A stretch of 64,000 nt of DNA from NCBI GenBank assembly GCA_013397435.1, contig VZRG01002298.1, positions 1 to 64,000 on the forward strand, read 5' to 3'. This DNA comes from Erythrocercus mccallii. Its lineage: Eukaryota > Chordata > Aves > Passeriformes > Dicruridae. Under the pieces are notes generated by a model, which saw only the letters and a list, made by a program, of their open reading frames with translations, ran no database searches and had not been told where the DNA came from. Positions 51,972-64,000 of this stretch are shown here, piece after piece (position 1 is the stretch's first letter; every line of letters begins with the position of its first letter). The position numbers and the translations under genes are program-made.

Positions 51972-52344
51972 CCGGGCACAGGGAGGGGACAGGGATGGGT
52001 TGTTTTCTCTCCCCCGCCCGCCCCGAGACCTGAGGAGATGCAGCCCAAGTTGGCCGCGATGACTCGGCTGCTGGCACCGGGGTTTCTCCGCGGCATCGCA
52101 GCCTCCGGACCGCCTGAATCCTGCTCCTTCTGAATCGTCGGCGCCGGGTTAAAGCTCAGTTCTCATGTTGTGGTTGCTGGGCTGCCGCGCTCCCGTTTTG
52201 CCATGGGAGGTGGAGGAAAAGGGATTGCCCGTGAGTCAACACCGAAAACGTGATTAGGAGGAACTGCTTTCACTAATCTGTTTCTAACCTTTCGGTCCAT
52301 GTTGGCCTGTGACCCCTCTCAGCTTTCACGTCCAGCCTGACCAG

Positions 52345-52350
52345 GTAGGT
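52345..52350 (+). other. VWC2L: Candidate splice donor of VWC2L untranslated exon 1
   Basis: 'ccag|gtaggt' is a near-ideal donor at 52344/52345, just downstream of the CpG island. It could join an untranslated first exon (starting in or near the gap) to the acceptor at 54480. No transcript evidence is available here. Confidence 0.35.
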
Positions 52351-54480
52351 GTGAATTATTCACTTGGGGTGAGGGAAGGCGGATGGAAACGTTTCAGAGA
52401 CTTACCTACGATCCTGGCCTCTCTCAGGATGAGAAATGATGAGAAAGTTCGAGCTGTAAACTAATTCTGAGCCAAGCAGCATTTGTTTACTTGTTGAAAT
52501 GTGTCCGAGCAAGACATCTGCAGTCTGTCTGATTTCCAGAATCGAGCCGAGTGCCTGTGAGTTGCTGTGGGACATCTCAGCTGCTCTAGCAAAATATAGT
52601 GCTTTTATTTATGATCCGGGGAGAACTTTTAAATACATACATGTATACACACACATTTGTTTTGAGAGCTCCTCATCAAGCTCCAGCAGATTCTTAAAAT
52701 TGTTTCACATTTCCTCAGATGTGAATTACTCTGCCGCTTTTTTCCCCCCCTAAATGCCCACAAATCTGCAGTGTTGCAACCTACCTGTGGCGTTAGGTGA
52801 GGAGATTGTCTGCTCTGTAGATATGTAAAGCAGCCGTATCTGCATGAATCGCTGGATTTCCAAACAGCATGTTACAGTAGATATTGCTGATAGGAGTAAC
52901 AAGAGGGTGCATAGTCCTGGTGATGGAAACACAGCTAGTACTTCAATTAAGGAGATATCTCTTCGAATTTGATAAACCTTGTGTAATATCCGGTGTCTCC
53001 CTCTGTTGTGGCTTCGGAAAAACTGCTTGGTCAACAGGATCCTTTAGCTGCTTCTCTGGGATTAATGCTTTCTCCTCCTGCTGCTGCTTTTTTTTTGCTT
53101 CACTTAAGGGAAAATTAATTGCTGAACATCTGCAGTCCACCAAAAATGCCAATATATAAAAATGTCTCCCCGAGGGGTGGAGGGGAGTACGTGTTTGCCC
53201 GTGTGTGTAGGTTAGTGCATGTTTGTGTAGACTCCGTGTGCCTGTGTGTTCGTGCTCTGGGAATGGAAGAAAAGAAGGGACGACACACACACACACACCC
53301 CAACAATCCTTTTTTTTTTTTTTTAAATTTGTGTCAGCATCTACCTCCGTAGTTCTGCAGTCCATGTACTGCTGATATTTCGTCTCATTTAAAAGTTTCC
53401 TGTAGTAGTTTGCCCATTTTTTTTAAAGAGGGCTCAGAAACCAGTTTGCTGCCGGTGTTACACTGCCTGCTGGCTTGTGCGTGGGCAGGTTGGTGGCAGT
53501 GATGTGGTGGCACTGTGGGCAGCCAGAGGTGCTCCCAAGACACCGGCACGGAGCCTTCGCCTGGCGCCGGCTCTGCCAGGGTCACTCAAAGCCCCTCTCC
53601 CTCCCGGGCTCCGTCCTCACTCCACCACTTGAGCACAGCTCACCGGAGGAGCGGCCGTGCTGCATCGCTCCCAAAGTTTTAGAAAGGCTCCAGCTGAATC
53701 ATGCCGACACGTTTCAGCGGCTCCATGCATTACGCAGGCATTTAAACGTCCTGCACTCCGCGTTTTTTGCTGGGAATTACTGAAATGCTGAATAATGGAG
53801 AAGATGAATTGCATCTTTGCTTTTGTCGGGATTAAACGTAGCTGCTGCAGGCTGGGCTGCGTTGGGAGCCCAGGAAGTCCCTCTTCAGAAATGCTGTAAA
53901 TAGGATTCTGTATTGTTCCACCCTCTCGCAGCCCAAGTTTAACCTAGCACTGTATTTCAGATCAGACACAGATTATTTCAGATCTGACAACAGATTATGT
54001 TTAACTCCCTTTTCAGCTCAGGTTTCCCACCTCGGTTTAATGAAGTGGGCTGTGCTCCATATGTAGCACCAAGGGACAGTGGCCACCGCAGGAGGTTTAG
54101 ACCATTAAACTTGGCTTCAAACCCTCCGAGCTGCCCATCACCATGCGATTCCAGGCAGCTGGTTTCATTTCTGGTGCATCCAAAAACTCTACTGCAAAAA
54201 TGAGGGAAGTAAAAATTAGATGATTCTGTGAGCCACCATTCCTTCAGAGATACTTTATGGTCAAATATGCCCAGGCATGTGTGTCTAATTTAGGTATTTC
54301 ACATGCTTTGTTCTCTTTACCAATAAGTAGGAGGTTTAATTCAAATGAAACAGTGATCGTTATCTGTAGAGTTAAAAACCTCAGATTTATTCTTCGGTAC
54401 TGGTTGAAACTATGACTTTTATGAGTCAATATTCCTTGAATTTTGCGGGTTTTTTCTCACTTGAAACTGTTTGTTTGCAG
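52351..54480. other. VWC2L: Probable first intron of VWC2L
   Basis: If the donor at 52345 is used, this is intron 1, ending at the acceptor 'ctgtttgtttgcag' at 54467-54480. It holds a CA run and a T run (53283-53324). Longer open frames here overlap on both strands and look like chance. Confidence 0.4.
53283..53324. repeat. CA microsatellite and T15 tract
   Basis: About eight CA units (53283-53298), then 11 bases of spacer and 15 T. Confidence 0.9.
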
Positions 54481-54557
54481 ACCACAACACTGGTCTCCCT
54501 ATGGAAGCAACTGTTTGTATCTGGTTTTGAGGTCCCATGGAGAAGCCGAGGAGGGGC
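54481..54557 (+). other. VWC2L: VWC2L 5' untranslated part of first coding exon, with a short upstream frame
   Basis: It follows a pyrimidine-rich acceptor ending at 54480. An ATG at 54501 opens a nine-codon frame closed by TGA at 54528-54530, in the same frame as the main coding sequence. This sets the limit beyond which the protein cannot extend. A second in-frame ATG at 54537 has a weaker context (C at -3). Confidence 0.65.
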
Positions 54558-54947
54558 ATGGCTCTTCATATCCATGAAGCCTGGATACTTCTGTTTGTGC
54601 TCCCTGGTTTGGTCACTCCAGCTGCCATCAATCATGAAGACTACCCCGCTGATGAAGGGGACCAGACCTCCAGTAATGACAATCTGATCTTTGATGATTA
54701 CCGGGGGAAGGGCTGTGTGGATGACAGTGGCTTTGTGTACAAACTGGGAGAACGCTTTTTCCCAGGACATTCCAACTGTCCCTGTGTCTGTACTGAGGAT
54801 GGACCTGTTTGTGATCAACCAGAATGCCCTAAAATCCACCCAAAGTGCACAAAAGTGGAACACAATGGATGCTGTCCAGAATGCAAAGAAGTGAAAAACT
54901 TTTGTGAATATCATGGGAAAAATTACAAAATCTTGGAGGAATTTAAG
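54558..54947 (+). CDS. VWC2L: VWC2L first coding exon: signal peptide and first VWC domain
   Basis: This exon encodes the first 130 residues of von Willebrand factor C domain-containing 2-like, a secreted relative of Brorin (VWC2) linked to BMP modulation and neural tissue. The product starts 'MALHIHEAWILLFVLPGL', a hydrophobic signal peptide of about 21 residues. An acidic linker (about 24-50) follows, then a full VWC domain from C53 to C109 with ten cysteines, including the CPCVC (74-78) and CCPEC (105-109) signatures. C116 begins the second VWC domain. The sequence is nearly identical to my memory of mammalian VWC2L. ATG 54558 is chosen because the family starts with MALHIHEA and it has G at -3 and +4. 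ATG 54537 would add seven residues. The exon ends at a phase-0 donor AAG|GTATGG (54947/54948). Unspliced reading adds ten codons and then stops. Confidence 0.96.
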
Positions 54948-57230
54948 GTATGGAACCCTTTCTTCAGTATTTCATATTAGTGTGCTTTGGGAATTGTATT
55001 TTTTTGGGGAGCTCTCAAAGGCACTCAGTATTTGCTTACTGCCATGGATGAATGCTGAAGCTGAAGTCATTTTTAGCTGTGATGCGGGTCCGGCTCATGT
55101 GAAAGCTGTCACCTCTCCCTTATGTGCACTGCCTGAGGGCCAGTGGTCAGGCAAAGGCCCCTGTGGGAATTGCCAGCCCTTTGCTCATAGCATGGATGGA
55201 TTACCAAGGGTGTGTAAACCAGTACTGAGTGCTTTGTAACAATCCCTTTTGCAATTTGGATAGCAAAAAATTGATGGCATGGTGCTGAGAGTTGTTACTC
55301 ATAACTGTATGAGCATGCAAATAAGTAGATGGTAAACTCTAATTTTTTTCATTTCAACTGTGATAAGGCTGTCTAGAATGCAGAAGATGAACTCCTAGGC
55401 AGATCAGCATCTCAAGCAATGAGGAGCGTGGGGTTTCATTGTAATGGTTGAGTTCGTGTAAGGAATGTCATAAAGAAATCCTGAAATATATCTTAAAAGC
55501 AAGATAGTATTTTCCAAAACCACTACATAACCTGCAGTTCTCATTCTGAGTCTGATCGCAAGCTTTCATTTCTGCTAAGGAAAACAGCATTTCACAACGA
55601 CGAACAGGGGCTGTAAATGCTGTAGGTACACAAGTTTGCTCTTCCAGGTCATGTGGCTTTAAGAGTTGAACCTCCATAATTAACAACAGCCTGTAACTCT
55701 TCATGGCTGTCTGCCTGATCTTATTATACACTTGGCCAGTTTATTGTCTTTCCTGCAAGGAAAATAATTTCATATAGGTCTGTGTACTTCACCAGTTCTC
55801 AGTAACATAGATGGCAATTCCCTTTTTCACAGAAATTGTCATTTTCAGGGAAGGTAGCAGTTAGTAGCTCCTTTCTTCTATCATGTGTGGTGCATGTGTA
55901 TCTTTTCCTGTCCTTCTGAAACTGCAGTCACTGACTCTGGGCAAGGCAGTTTAATGTCACAAGCACAAGGTAAAGCAAATGTATGAGGAGCATCTCCCTG
56001 AGGGCCGCCCTGATCAACCTGCTCTGCTTCACTGAGGGATGTGAAGATGCTGATCTTGTGAACTGCTCAGATAACAGTTTCTTCTTGCCCTGGGAAGGCT
56101 TGGCCCAAGTTCATCCCATGATCACTCTTCAGTGGTCCCATTTTGACTGCTGTGTTGTCAGGTGGTGGGATATCCCACCTAGGTGATCAGGTTTTCATGT
56201 GAGAGCTGTAAGGTCTCGTTTTTAGGAACCAGAAATTTGTAAGGACTCTTTTAAGAGATTTCTGTGGGAGAGAGAAATCTTGTCATTAGAGTATCTCTTG
56301 CGTGTGAATTAAGTGGAAAAGTAGTAATCCCTTTTCCTGAAAGAAATAATTTCATCCTGATAAACTCTAGGAAAACAGAATACAAGAGAGAAAGGCTGTT
56401 GGAGAGAGTTAGGAGCCATCAGGTTCATTGCTTCCTGTATTAAAATACTTGGGGTGTTGTGTGGAAAGCAAAGTTCCAGTACCCTCTGAGAAGCACAAAG
56501 CACATGGTGTTACACCACTCTGACACACAGTAACCTTCTGTCCAGGACTACTGTGAGATCCTTCACACTTAATTTAGCTGACAGTCAAACTTTTGACCTA
56601 GACCTGTGTTTTGCTGAAAGCTCAATATGTTGTGGACTAGGGCAGAAACCAGTGTTTTGGAAATCTCTGTGTTTACCTAGAATAAATAGTGGATTGCTTT
56701 TTTCTTCAAAGTACTGTAGGAGAGTCAGACAGTGGAAGATCACTGTTTTGTGGGGAAAAAGGAGGCACCTGTGAACTATGACTTTATAAATTCTATAGGA
56801 CAGACAGAACTTCGAGATTCAGGAAGCTGCTGCTCTGAAGTCTTGACTTTATGAGGCATCCAAGCATTTTGTTGTTTATTTCAAGAGAATAAAGATTTTA
56901 CTTTCTATCTCTGCAGATGAAATCCTGAGCAGTTCGTAGGCTTTACAGGCTCTAAGCTCTGCTCTTCCCTCATCCTGTTGAATTTATAACGTCTGCAAAC
57001 TTTCTCACATCCACTGCACACACACTGAAGTCAAAGACGAGAGGCTGTTCTGACTCAAACCCAGGCTGCTTTCAGTGGAAACAGAGGCACTGTTTTATGT
57101 GGTCTCAGAACCCTTTCACCCACTTGATTTACTTTTGCGGGTATGTAGATTCCAAATCGTCATCTATAGAAGTGCTTGTCACTGCTGAGTTTCAGCTGAA
57201 ATTAGCCTCTATTTAAAAATCTTTTGCAAG

Positions 57231-57252
57231 TGTGTGTCTGTGTGTGTGTGTG
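57231..57252. repeat. GT microsatellite
   Basis: About ten GT units with one interruption. Confidence 0.85.
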
Positions 57253-59444
57253 CCAGGACTGACTCATCTTGTAGAAATTTCAGCTGCCTGATCTTTCACA
57301 AATTTGGATTAATTTTTTTCTCTCAGAATTTTTTTTAATAGGATATCAATATCTGTGAAAGGTTTCCAGTTGGATGAACTTTCCTCTATTGTTTCTAGAT
57401 TTTTTTTTCTCTCAGGTTTGGAGTGAGAAATGCAAATGTGATTTAATCTTTTTTCTTTCCACTGGCAGTAACTGTGATGCTCTCAGGGTAAAGGAGTAGT
57501 TACAAAGGCCCATTTCTTGAATATTTAGCTTTCCTCTAGTGAACAGATCTTGTACATCTGATTTTTTGAGTCATAACAGTCATAAGCACAAAATAAAAAC
57601 ATGCCACCAAGCCATGTAGCTTAGACAGCTGTCCAAATATTTATCCTTGTGCCCCTCAATCATTAACATGTACTACTGAAATGCTGAACTGAAGTGCAAT
57701 TATAAATCCAAGCCCATTGAGATTTTTTTTCTTGTATCCTTTTGTAAAATTTTGTGTCTTTGACAGATGGCTTAGTAACCCCATGCAGCATCTTCAGAGC
57801 ATCTTCATCTCTTATGGGTCCTGGGAGGTGTTGGTGGGTTTGGGCCCTCAGCTGCCTGTACAGAGCCTGCCTCATTCCCTGGTTTCAGTGGGATTTACCC
57901 CCAGCTTTGGCTGAGGCTGTGGTTCCACCAGGAAACCCCTGCAGAAAAGGCCAGCACAGTCTCTCTAATCTTCACCATGATCTGATTTGAATGTGTCTAA
58001 ACTACAGATTGATGCCCAGTGGTCAGGATTCTGATACTGGAGCAGGAGAGAGGGCAGGTCTGATGGGTTTTACTGGGATCCATCTCTCTCTCTCCCATCT
58101 TGTTTTCTGCTTTTCTCTCTGTTGGACTAGAATGGTGTCTCACGTCCCCACTGGTGCCTCTCAGAGCAGGGGTGAAGGCAGCTGTGGTGGCTGCAGGGAA
58201 GGGGTGAAGGACGCTGGAAGTCTCAGGCTATTTTCTCCAGAGGGATCTGGCAGGGACTCTCAGGGTCACCTGGCAGCTGCTTTTTCTCTCACACATCATG
58301 CTTGCTTTGATTTCAGTCCTGGGGGTTAAGATCTGAGTCCCAAGTGCTCTGCACTCGCCTGCAGGAGCAGAGATCTTTCAGGGAGGTTGGTAAGCCTCCC
58401 CTTTCTTCTCAGAGACAGAAAACAAGCAAATGAGATTGGTCTGGGTTGTTGTAAGTACGCATGGCTGTGGTTTAAATGAATGTCCCCAGCCAGCAGCTGA
58501 TGTAAAGTTAAGGAGACAGTGTTCCTCCAGCATGACGGATGTTCATTGGCAGCTGATGGAGAAATCCTGCAAATGTCACTGAGGCAACAGTGTCCCTAAG
58601 TGCTGATTAGTTTTTGCTCTCTTGCGTGACTTACTGACAGAAAAGCACACACCTTTGAGAAATGGTTACAGCGTATTTGTAGGCACAGTGAGGAGCCACT
58701 GGAAGAGGATTGGGTTGTCAGTTTGGAAAGTCCGTTATCAGCTCTGAACTTCCTAGATCTCTCATCACACAGCAGAGGCACATCCAGAATAACCTTCTGC
58801 AGACCTCTGGATATGTAGCAAAATGCCATTGCTGGGAGATAAATGGTCAGTTCACAAGAGATTGTCAAGCTGACATCTTGAAATATGCTCTCCATTTTAG
58901 ACTGACGGGCAGGGACTGCTCCCTGTCGCTGCAGGAGGGTGAGCATGGTGCCATCCTCCTCCAAGGCAGTGGCAGAAATTTTCTAAGCACAGATGTTAAA
59001 ATATGTGTGTTAGCCTGGCAGAGCACTGAGTGGGTTATCCTTTGGGTGGGAACACAAGAGGTTTTGGCCTTCCTGATGGTGTTCAAGTGAGAAGAGCAGC
59101 TTCAACCTGCAGTTGTGAACTTGAGCTTGAAAAACACTCTGGATGTTTTTTGGGTGCTCTTCAGTGGCTGTCCTCCTTTCTGCCAAGCACAGAGCTGCAA
59201 TTTCTTCCAGTCATTGGCTCTGCCAGTGCTTATCCTCTGCTGCTGCCTTTATTTGCTTGCCCTTCCCAATGACTTCTCCACTTCCTTGTCCTCTCCCCTT
59301 CCACCTTCGCTCCTCCCAAACCTATCCTCACTGAAAAAGTCCCTAGGTGATGCCCAAGTATTTGTCCCTTGCATCAGCACAGATGTGGAGAGGTGGGAAA
59401 ACAAACCTTGCTCTTGCTCTTGCCCTTTTCCTCCACACTGGGGG

Positions 59445-59502
59445 AAAAAACAAACAAACAAACAAACAAAAAAACCCCACAACAACAACAACAAAAAAAA
59501 AA
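59445..59502. repeat. CAAA / CAA simple repeat
   Basis: Units of CAAA (59451-59469) are followed by CAA units (59480-59492) and an A run. No adjacent retroposon was recognised on either side. Confidence 0.88.
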
Positions 59503-62500
59503 GCAGGAAAGGTGAAATTTTTCCTTCCAGGACAAAGTTTTTGCTGACTTGAAAAGAGCCAGGATTTCATTGCTAAAGTTCTACTTTATTTTTCTTTCCC
59601 CTGTTCCCTGCCACTATATCTTAAGTTCATTGCTTTGTTTTGTCCACAAATCACCTGTAATCCTTCAGTGAAGGTTTTCGTATCTTGCTGACTTTATGTC
59701 TTCTTGAACAGTGCTTTGCACAGTAGGGACACAGCTCTAGCAGGGTTCTTCAGGGTGTAATCAGAACCCAAAATATATGAGGGACTGTGTAAGCATAGCA
59801 TTATCATACACTAATTCTCAGCTTATTATGGAAACCTTTGCTTCAGAATAGTGGCACCTCCTTCTCCTTTTTAATGCTCTTTAAAATGTTTTATTAATGC
59901 AATTACCTGAATTTAACTGAACAAAGCAAGGCCTCTCATCAAAAGGCACATGCAGGCAGGTGTGCAGCTGCTGTCCCAGCAGCTCTCAGCCCCCGAAATG
60001 CAGTGTGTCCATCCTGATGCTGGAGAAGAGGAGGCAGTGAAACCCAAAAGTGCTTCCCCACCCCCAGAACTGTGCCAGAAATAGAAATTAAGTGGTGTAA
60101 ACAACAGCCTGGCTCAGACCAGCAGGTACCCACCTAGGAGTGCAAGCATATCAAATATGAATGGAGCACTTGGGATGTTGCAGAGTGTTACTCGTGGGGT
60201 GGTGCTCTTAGGTGAGAAACAAGAGTGTGGTAGCCCCGGGTGGAGAGGGCCAGCTTGGGTCCCCCATTTTAATATTGGCATTTTTCTCTCCAAGATGTGT
60301 GCAGCAGGCTTTTTTTCCTACTATGATTCAAACAAGTGGGGCTTTTTTTTTTCTCCTTCTTCTTCTTGTGTGTTCTGCAATTTCACATATGGCGAGAAAA
60401 TCATAATACAAAAGAAATTTCAATAACGTGCCTGCGCTTTAATAAAAGGAGCCATGAACAATGCCAGCTCTGAAGATAGCATACAGCCATTGAAATCAGA
60501 CAGGGGAAACAGAGCATCAGTCAGATGGAAAAGTATGATTTATTATCTCCCTCCTGGCAAAATTACAGTGACAATGTCTATGCAAAGGAATCTAAAATTA
60601 CTGACTTACTGTATTTCTGTCATAATTTGTACCAAGAAAACATACTAATATAGATAGGCCTGTTACACATTGATCTATAGTGAAACCTATTTTTAAAATT
60701 ATGCTATATACTTAGCTACTGATTCTGTAACATCTATATCACATTATGCACAAATACATTATTACAATAGGTGAAAGAAGGTGGGCTTTATTCAGAATTT
60801 GGCTAAAAAATCCATGGAATTTTCTTCCCTGGAGCACTGTAATACATGGAGGCCCCAAAAGCTCAGAGCTCAGTGGTGCTGGCTGTGCCACACACAGACT
60901 GTCTCAGAGCTCCCCACTGAAATGGATGAGACCCAGAGCCTGAGCATCCCCACAAATCAGAATCAGCAGGAAGGAGCACAAGCCCCTGGGTTTAGTCACG
61001 GTGCAGCAGCTGTCCAGGGAGCTGCTGAAGGAGAGGGGATATCTCTGCACGGCCAGAGAAGCTCTGGCACTTCCCCTGCCCTCCCTCCATGGCTGCTGGA
61101 GCCTTACTGTTAAGAAAATGGAATATGTAGTACATGCAGGTGTTACCAGCTCCTTCCAAGAGTGGTAAAATCAAGTCTGAGGCTTCACTGTTGTGCCAGA
61201 CAATGCTCACTGGGGCCAGGGACAGAACTGCTCATCCCTTGGCTCTCCCAAGCTGCTCATCTCTGTCACCCAGGCTGTTTCTGTGGGGCAGGAGGTCCTC
61301 AGGTCATCAGCTTAGGAAGAAGGATGTCATCCTTAGAAACATTCACAGCTCATTGCTGAGAAGGGTTTTTTTGAAACTATTTCCTGCCAGAGTGAGGGGA
61401 AGTACAGGTATGTGTTCGTTGCCACTGGAATGTGCTCTATGCAGAATTGCATTCATTAAAAAAATGCTCAATCAGCCAATTATTCTAGTTACTGTTTTAA
61501 AAGCTGTAATTAGGTAAGTTATGTAGTGACAACGCTCAGTCTAGTTGCAAAATAAGGATACGTGAGGCTTCCTTACTCTGTTCTGTGGTAATATCAGAGG
61601 TAATTCTTTGGGAATTACAGTAAAATCAGTATGCTTGGAGAAGCAATAGGGTTTGAAACAGCTCCTGAAAGCAGGGAATCTCTCAGTCCGTTAACTGTGG
61701 TCATCCCAGTCAGCAAAACCTTTCTGACTGAGGCTTAGCCCAGTGTGCTCCCTGTGTACGCAAACCCCAGTGTGTTTTCTCATCACAGATAACCCAGTCA
61801 AAGCCATTTTCAGTTCACATCCTTCCCAGCCTGTGCTCATAACCAAATGATGATCCCCTGAGGGACAGAAACCTCCCAGACACTGCTGGCAACTGCAGAA
61901 GGAACGGGACCAAGGTCCACATCTCCTCCCCAGTGATGAATGGAAATTCAGTGTTTTATCACTACATGGAGCTGATCTCACCACCTTCTCCCGTCTTTCA
62001 GTGTGGACAAAGGAGGTATAGGGAAAACATATGTCAAAGGGATCACCTTTGTGACCAGGTCCTCCCTTCCTTTCTTCCTGCTCCAGGAGGCTTTCTCCTG
62101 GATATGGCTCCTTCATTGCAAAAGCCAACCAGGAGGGAATGGAGAGCAGAAAGCTGCCAGCTGGGCTCGCTTTCCCTGCTGACATTAAAAGGAGCTTAAC
62201 AAATGTGAAGCACACACAGACGTTTTGTCTGTGTCCGAATGGGGCTGCACTTCACACGTTGGAGCCACGGTCCCATCTGTCACATCTGTAACCTTTCAGA
62301 AGGAGTCCCCTTCCCTGGGCACTGGGCACGTCTGAACTAAAAAGCTGTTGTAATCAAGTCATAAAAATTATCACCAAAGTCCCCTCAGCCCTGGGGTAGG
62401 TGAGGTGCAACTAGTGTAAGGAGTAAAATGAGACATATATCAAAGCAAAGAGAGCATTCTCACAGAAGAAGTGCAAAGTCATGTATTTCCAGAAAGCTTT

Positions 62501-64000
62501 GCTACTGCTTTTGGGAGAGAAAAGCAGCCACGAGACTGCAGATACACAGCTCTGGTGGAAAAGGGGCCAGGACTCGGCTCAAGGTTGTCCCTCTCATCAG
62601 CTAATGGAGGAGTCACTCTTCAGATCCAGACATGGTTCCAGGAGCCTTTTAAACTCATCAAATTGTGTGGCACAGAGCAAATCTATGAGCACAAAGCTCC
62701 TAAAGCCATCAAACCCTGACTCATCAGATGTAGGCCCAGGATGCTCAGGATGAGGCACATCTGCTGTGCCCCTCATCTGCCTTACCGATCTCTGGGGCTC
62801 CCAGGAATGTTTACAAAGGAATGGCAGGGATAATGTTGTTTCTGGTTATAGACAGGCGTGGCCTGGGAATGAGGGGAGGAGAGGAATACACAGCCTGGAG
62901 CGATTAGAGCATCCTTGTGCTTTTCCATCTCCAGAATCCAAGCCTGGTCACCAGCACACTGGAACACTCTTGTGTTAACAATGCTTGTGTGTGTGTTGAG
63001 GGCTCCCTTAAAAACAGGATCTCAGCCTGTGCTTCTGCTGCTTCTTGGAAGCCAAGTCCTTGGTTTAGCCAGTCTTCAGCGTGGTGCAAGCATTTTTCAG
63101 CTTTTGGAATGCAAAGTTGATTTGTATTGCTAGTGCTCCATATAAGTAGGATACAGCTCCAATTTTTTCACTGCAGATAAATTATCTAATGACTTAGTCG
63201 TTTTTCCCTGTTGCAAAGTCATTTGCAACCTGATGGTGTTTTCAGTGAGTGTGCTTGTCTATAATTACTCAACACACTTGAGCAACTTTCCACCTATGGA
63301 AAATCCAAGTGGTTACAGTTTCTGTAGTATAATTCATATTGTATCTCCACTAGCTGGCTGGATGATTTTTATTTTATTAAGTGACAAAAATGAGAGAAAT
63401 TTTTTCCCTTTGTGGGTTTTTGTAGACACATACAAAAGAGCCATTTACCAAATTTTTAACACAAATTAGATGGTTATTTATACACTACTAATAGTGGAAG
63501 CCAAGTGAGCAGCTCAAAAGAGAAGTGGGCAGGTTTGGGTCTCACCTTCGGGCAGGACTTGTTCACCAGCTCCTTCTCCACAAGTTTGGCACCTGCAAAA
63601 TTTCTCAGCTGAAAGCTCTCTGAATTTTCCTGCAATCTTCTGCTAATCTGCCTGAGATCACAGGCAATTTCAATAACAATGAAAATGATTCTAATTTCTC
63701 CTCCAGGAGTATCTCTGATGAGTGCTGTCCCAGTTCCTTTTTTATTTCTCTCCCCTGGTTTATGACTTCCCACCTCAGCCATAATGTGGAAACCATTTTT
63801 GCCTCTGAATTTATTCATCAGGTCCTTTCAAACTTTCTTCCCTTTCTTGCTTCCTGCCAATAAATTCCCCACCTGAAAGTGTAGCTACAGAGATAATTTC
63901 CATTTCCAGAATTGCCATTGTCCTTAACATCATTAAAAGTTACAGCTCCTCTTAAGATGTAAGTGCCCAATTTGACAGACGTCAGTCTGCATCGCTCTGC

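Larger units (their letters stand above)
50930..52230. promoter_or_regulatory. VWC2L: CpG island, probable VWC2L promoter region
   Basis: CpG dinucleotides are frequent here, in contrast to the CpG-poor intron upstream. With the SPAG16 terminal exon the CpG-rich zone begins near 50440. It spans a GC-rich minisatellite and an assembly gap, next to which are GC-box-like runs (about 51646-51668). It lies 2-4 kb upstream of the VWC2L coding start. Vertebrate promoters commonly lie in such islands, so a VWC2L transcription start here is likely. The start itself may be hidden in the gap. Confidence 0.65.
54948..64000 (+). other. VWC2L: VWC2L intron after the first coding exon (partial)
   Basis: The donor is at 54948. 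No sequence resembling the rest of the second VWC domain (expected to continue with a CEWC-like motif) was seen up to 64000, so the next exon lies beyond the window. Only simple repeats (57231-57252, 59445-59502) were recognised. The segment about 60420-60660 is AT-rich with homeodomain-like words and may be a conserved element, which cannot be judged here. Confidence 0.75.

Noticed and set aside
51668..52096. Minus-strand frames across the second gap
   Set aside because: Most of their length is undetermined sequence.
54426..54914. Minus-strand open frame of 162 codons opposite VWC2L
   Set aside because: It is a shadow of the cysteine-rich VWC2L exon, with no independent coding evidence.
61691..62215. 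Minus-strand open frame of 174 codons
   Set aside because: It has no domain, no paralogue-like motif and no supporting signals. This length is expected occasionally by chance in 64 kb.

Overview
This window is vertebrate nuclear DNA, most likely from a bird and probably a songbird. It carries fragments of the avian CR1 LINE in both orientations. It is AT-rich, mostly non-coding sequence with two assembly gaps. The only two confidently recognised coding exons match the neighbouring genes SPAG16 and VWC2L, which sit in the same order and orientation in other amniotes. There are no bacterial operons, CRISPR arrays or recognisable RNA genes.

Positions 1-50510 are read as the last intron of SPAG16, which encodes a WD40-repeat protein of the axonemal central apparatus. 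It holds CR1 fragments at about 1139-1665, 9985-10161, 14768-14912 (minus), 25237-25303 (minus), 26013-26152, 38060-38092 and 49752-50298. It also holds several microsatellites, an 18-bp minisatellite at 18447-18546, and a GGAT array interrupted by a 915-bp assembly gap (35573-36547). From about 33660 to 36940 there is an unusual plus-strand stretch of longer open frames that I cannot assign to a family. It may be an old retroelement or a processed-gene relic.

Positions 50511-50692 are the final SPAG16 coding exon, with a stop at 50690-50692 and a poly(A) signal at 50826-50831. It lies in or beside a CpG-rich block (about 50440-52230). That block contains a GC-rich minisatellite (51156-51596) and a second gap (51676-51971), and it is the best candidate for the VWC2L promoter and first, untranslated exon. 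A strong splice-donor consensus follows at 52344/52345.

The exon at 54481-54947 carries the VWC2L start codon (54558), signal peptide, complete first VWC domain and the start of the second, ending at a phase-0 donor. From 54948 to 64000 the window is VWC2L intron, and the next coding exon is not visible.

The two genes lie head to tail on the plus strand, so SPAG16 termination and VWC2L initiation occur within roughly 1-2 kb. I found no convincing new biological system. The items most worth a second look are the unassigned coding-like block, the SPAG16/VWC2L boundary with its minisatellite, and several perfect inverted repeats in otherwise featureless intron.
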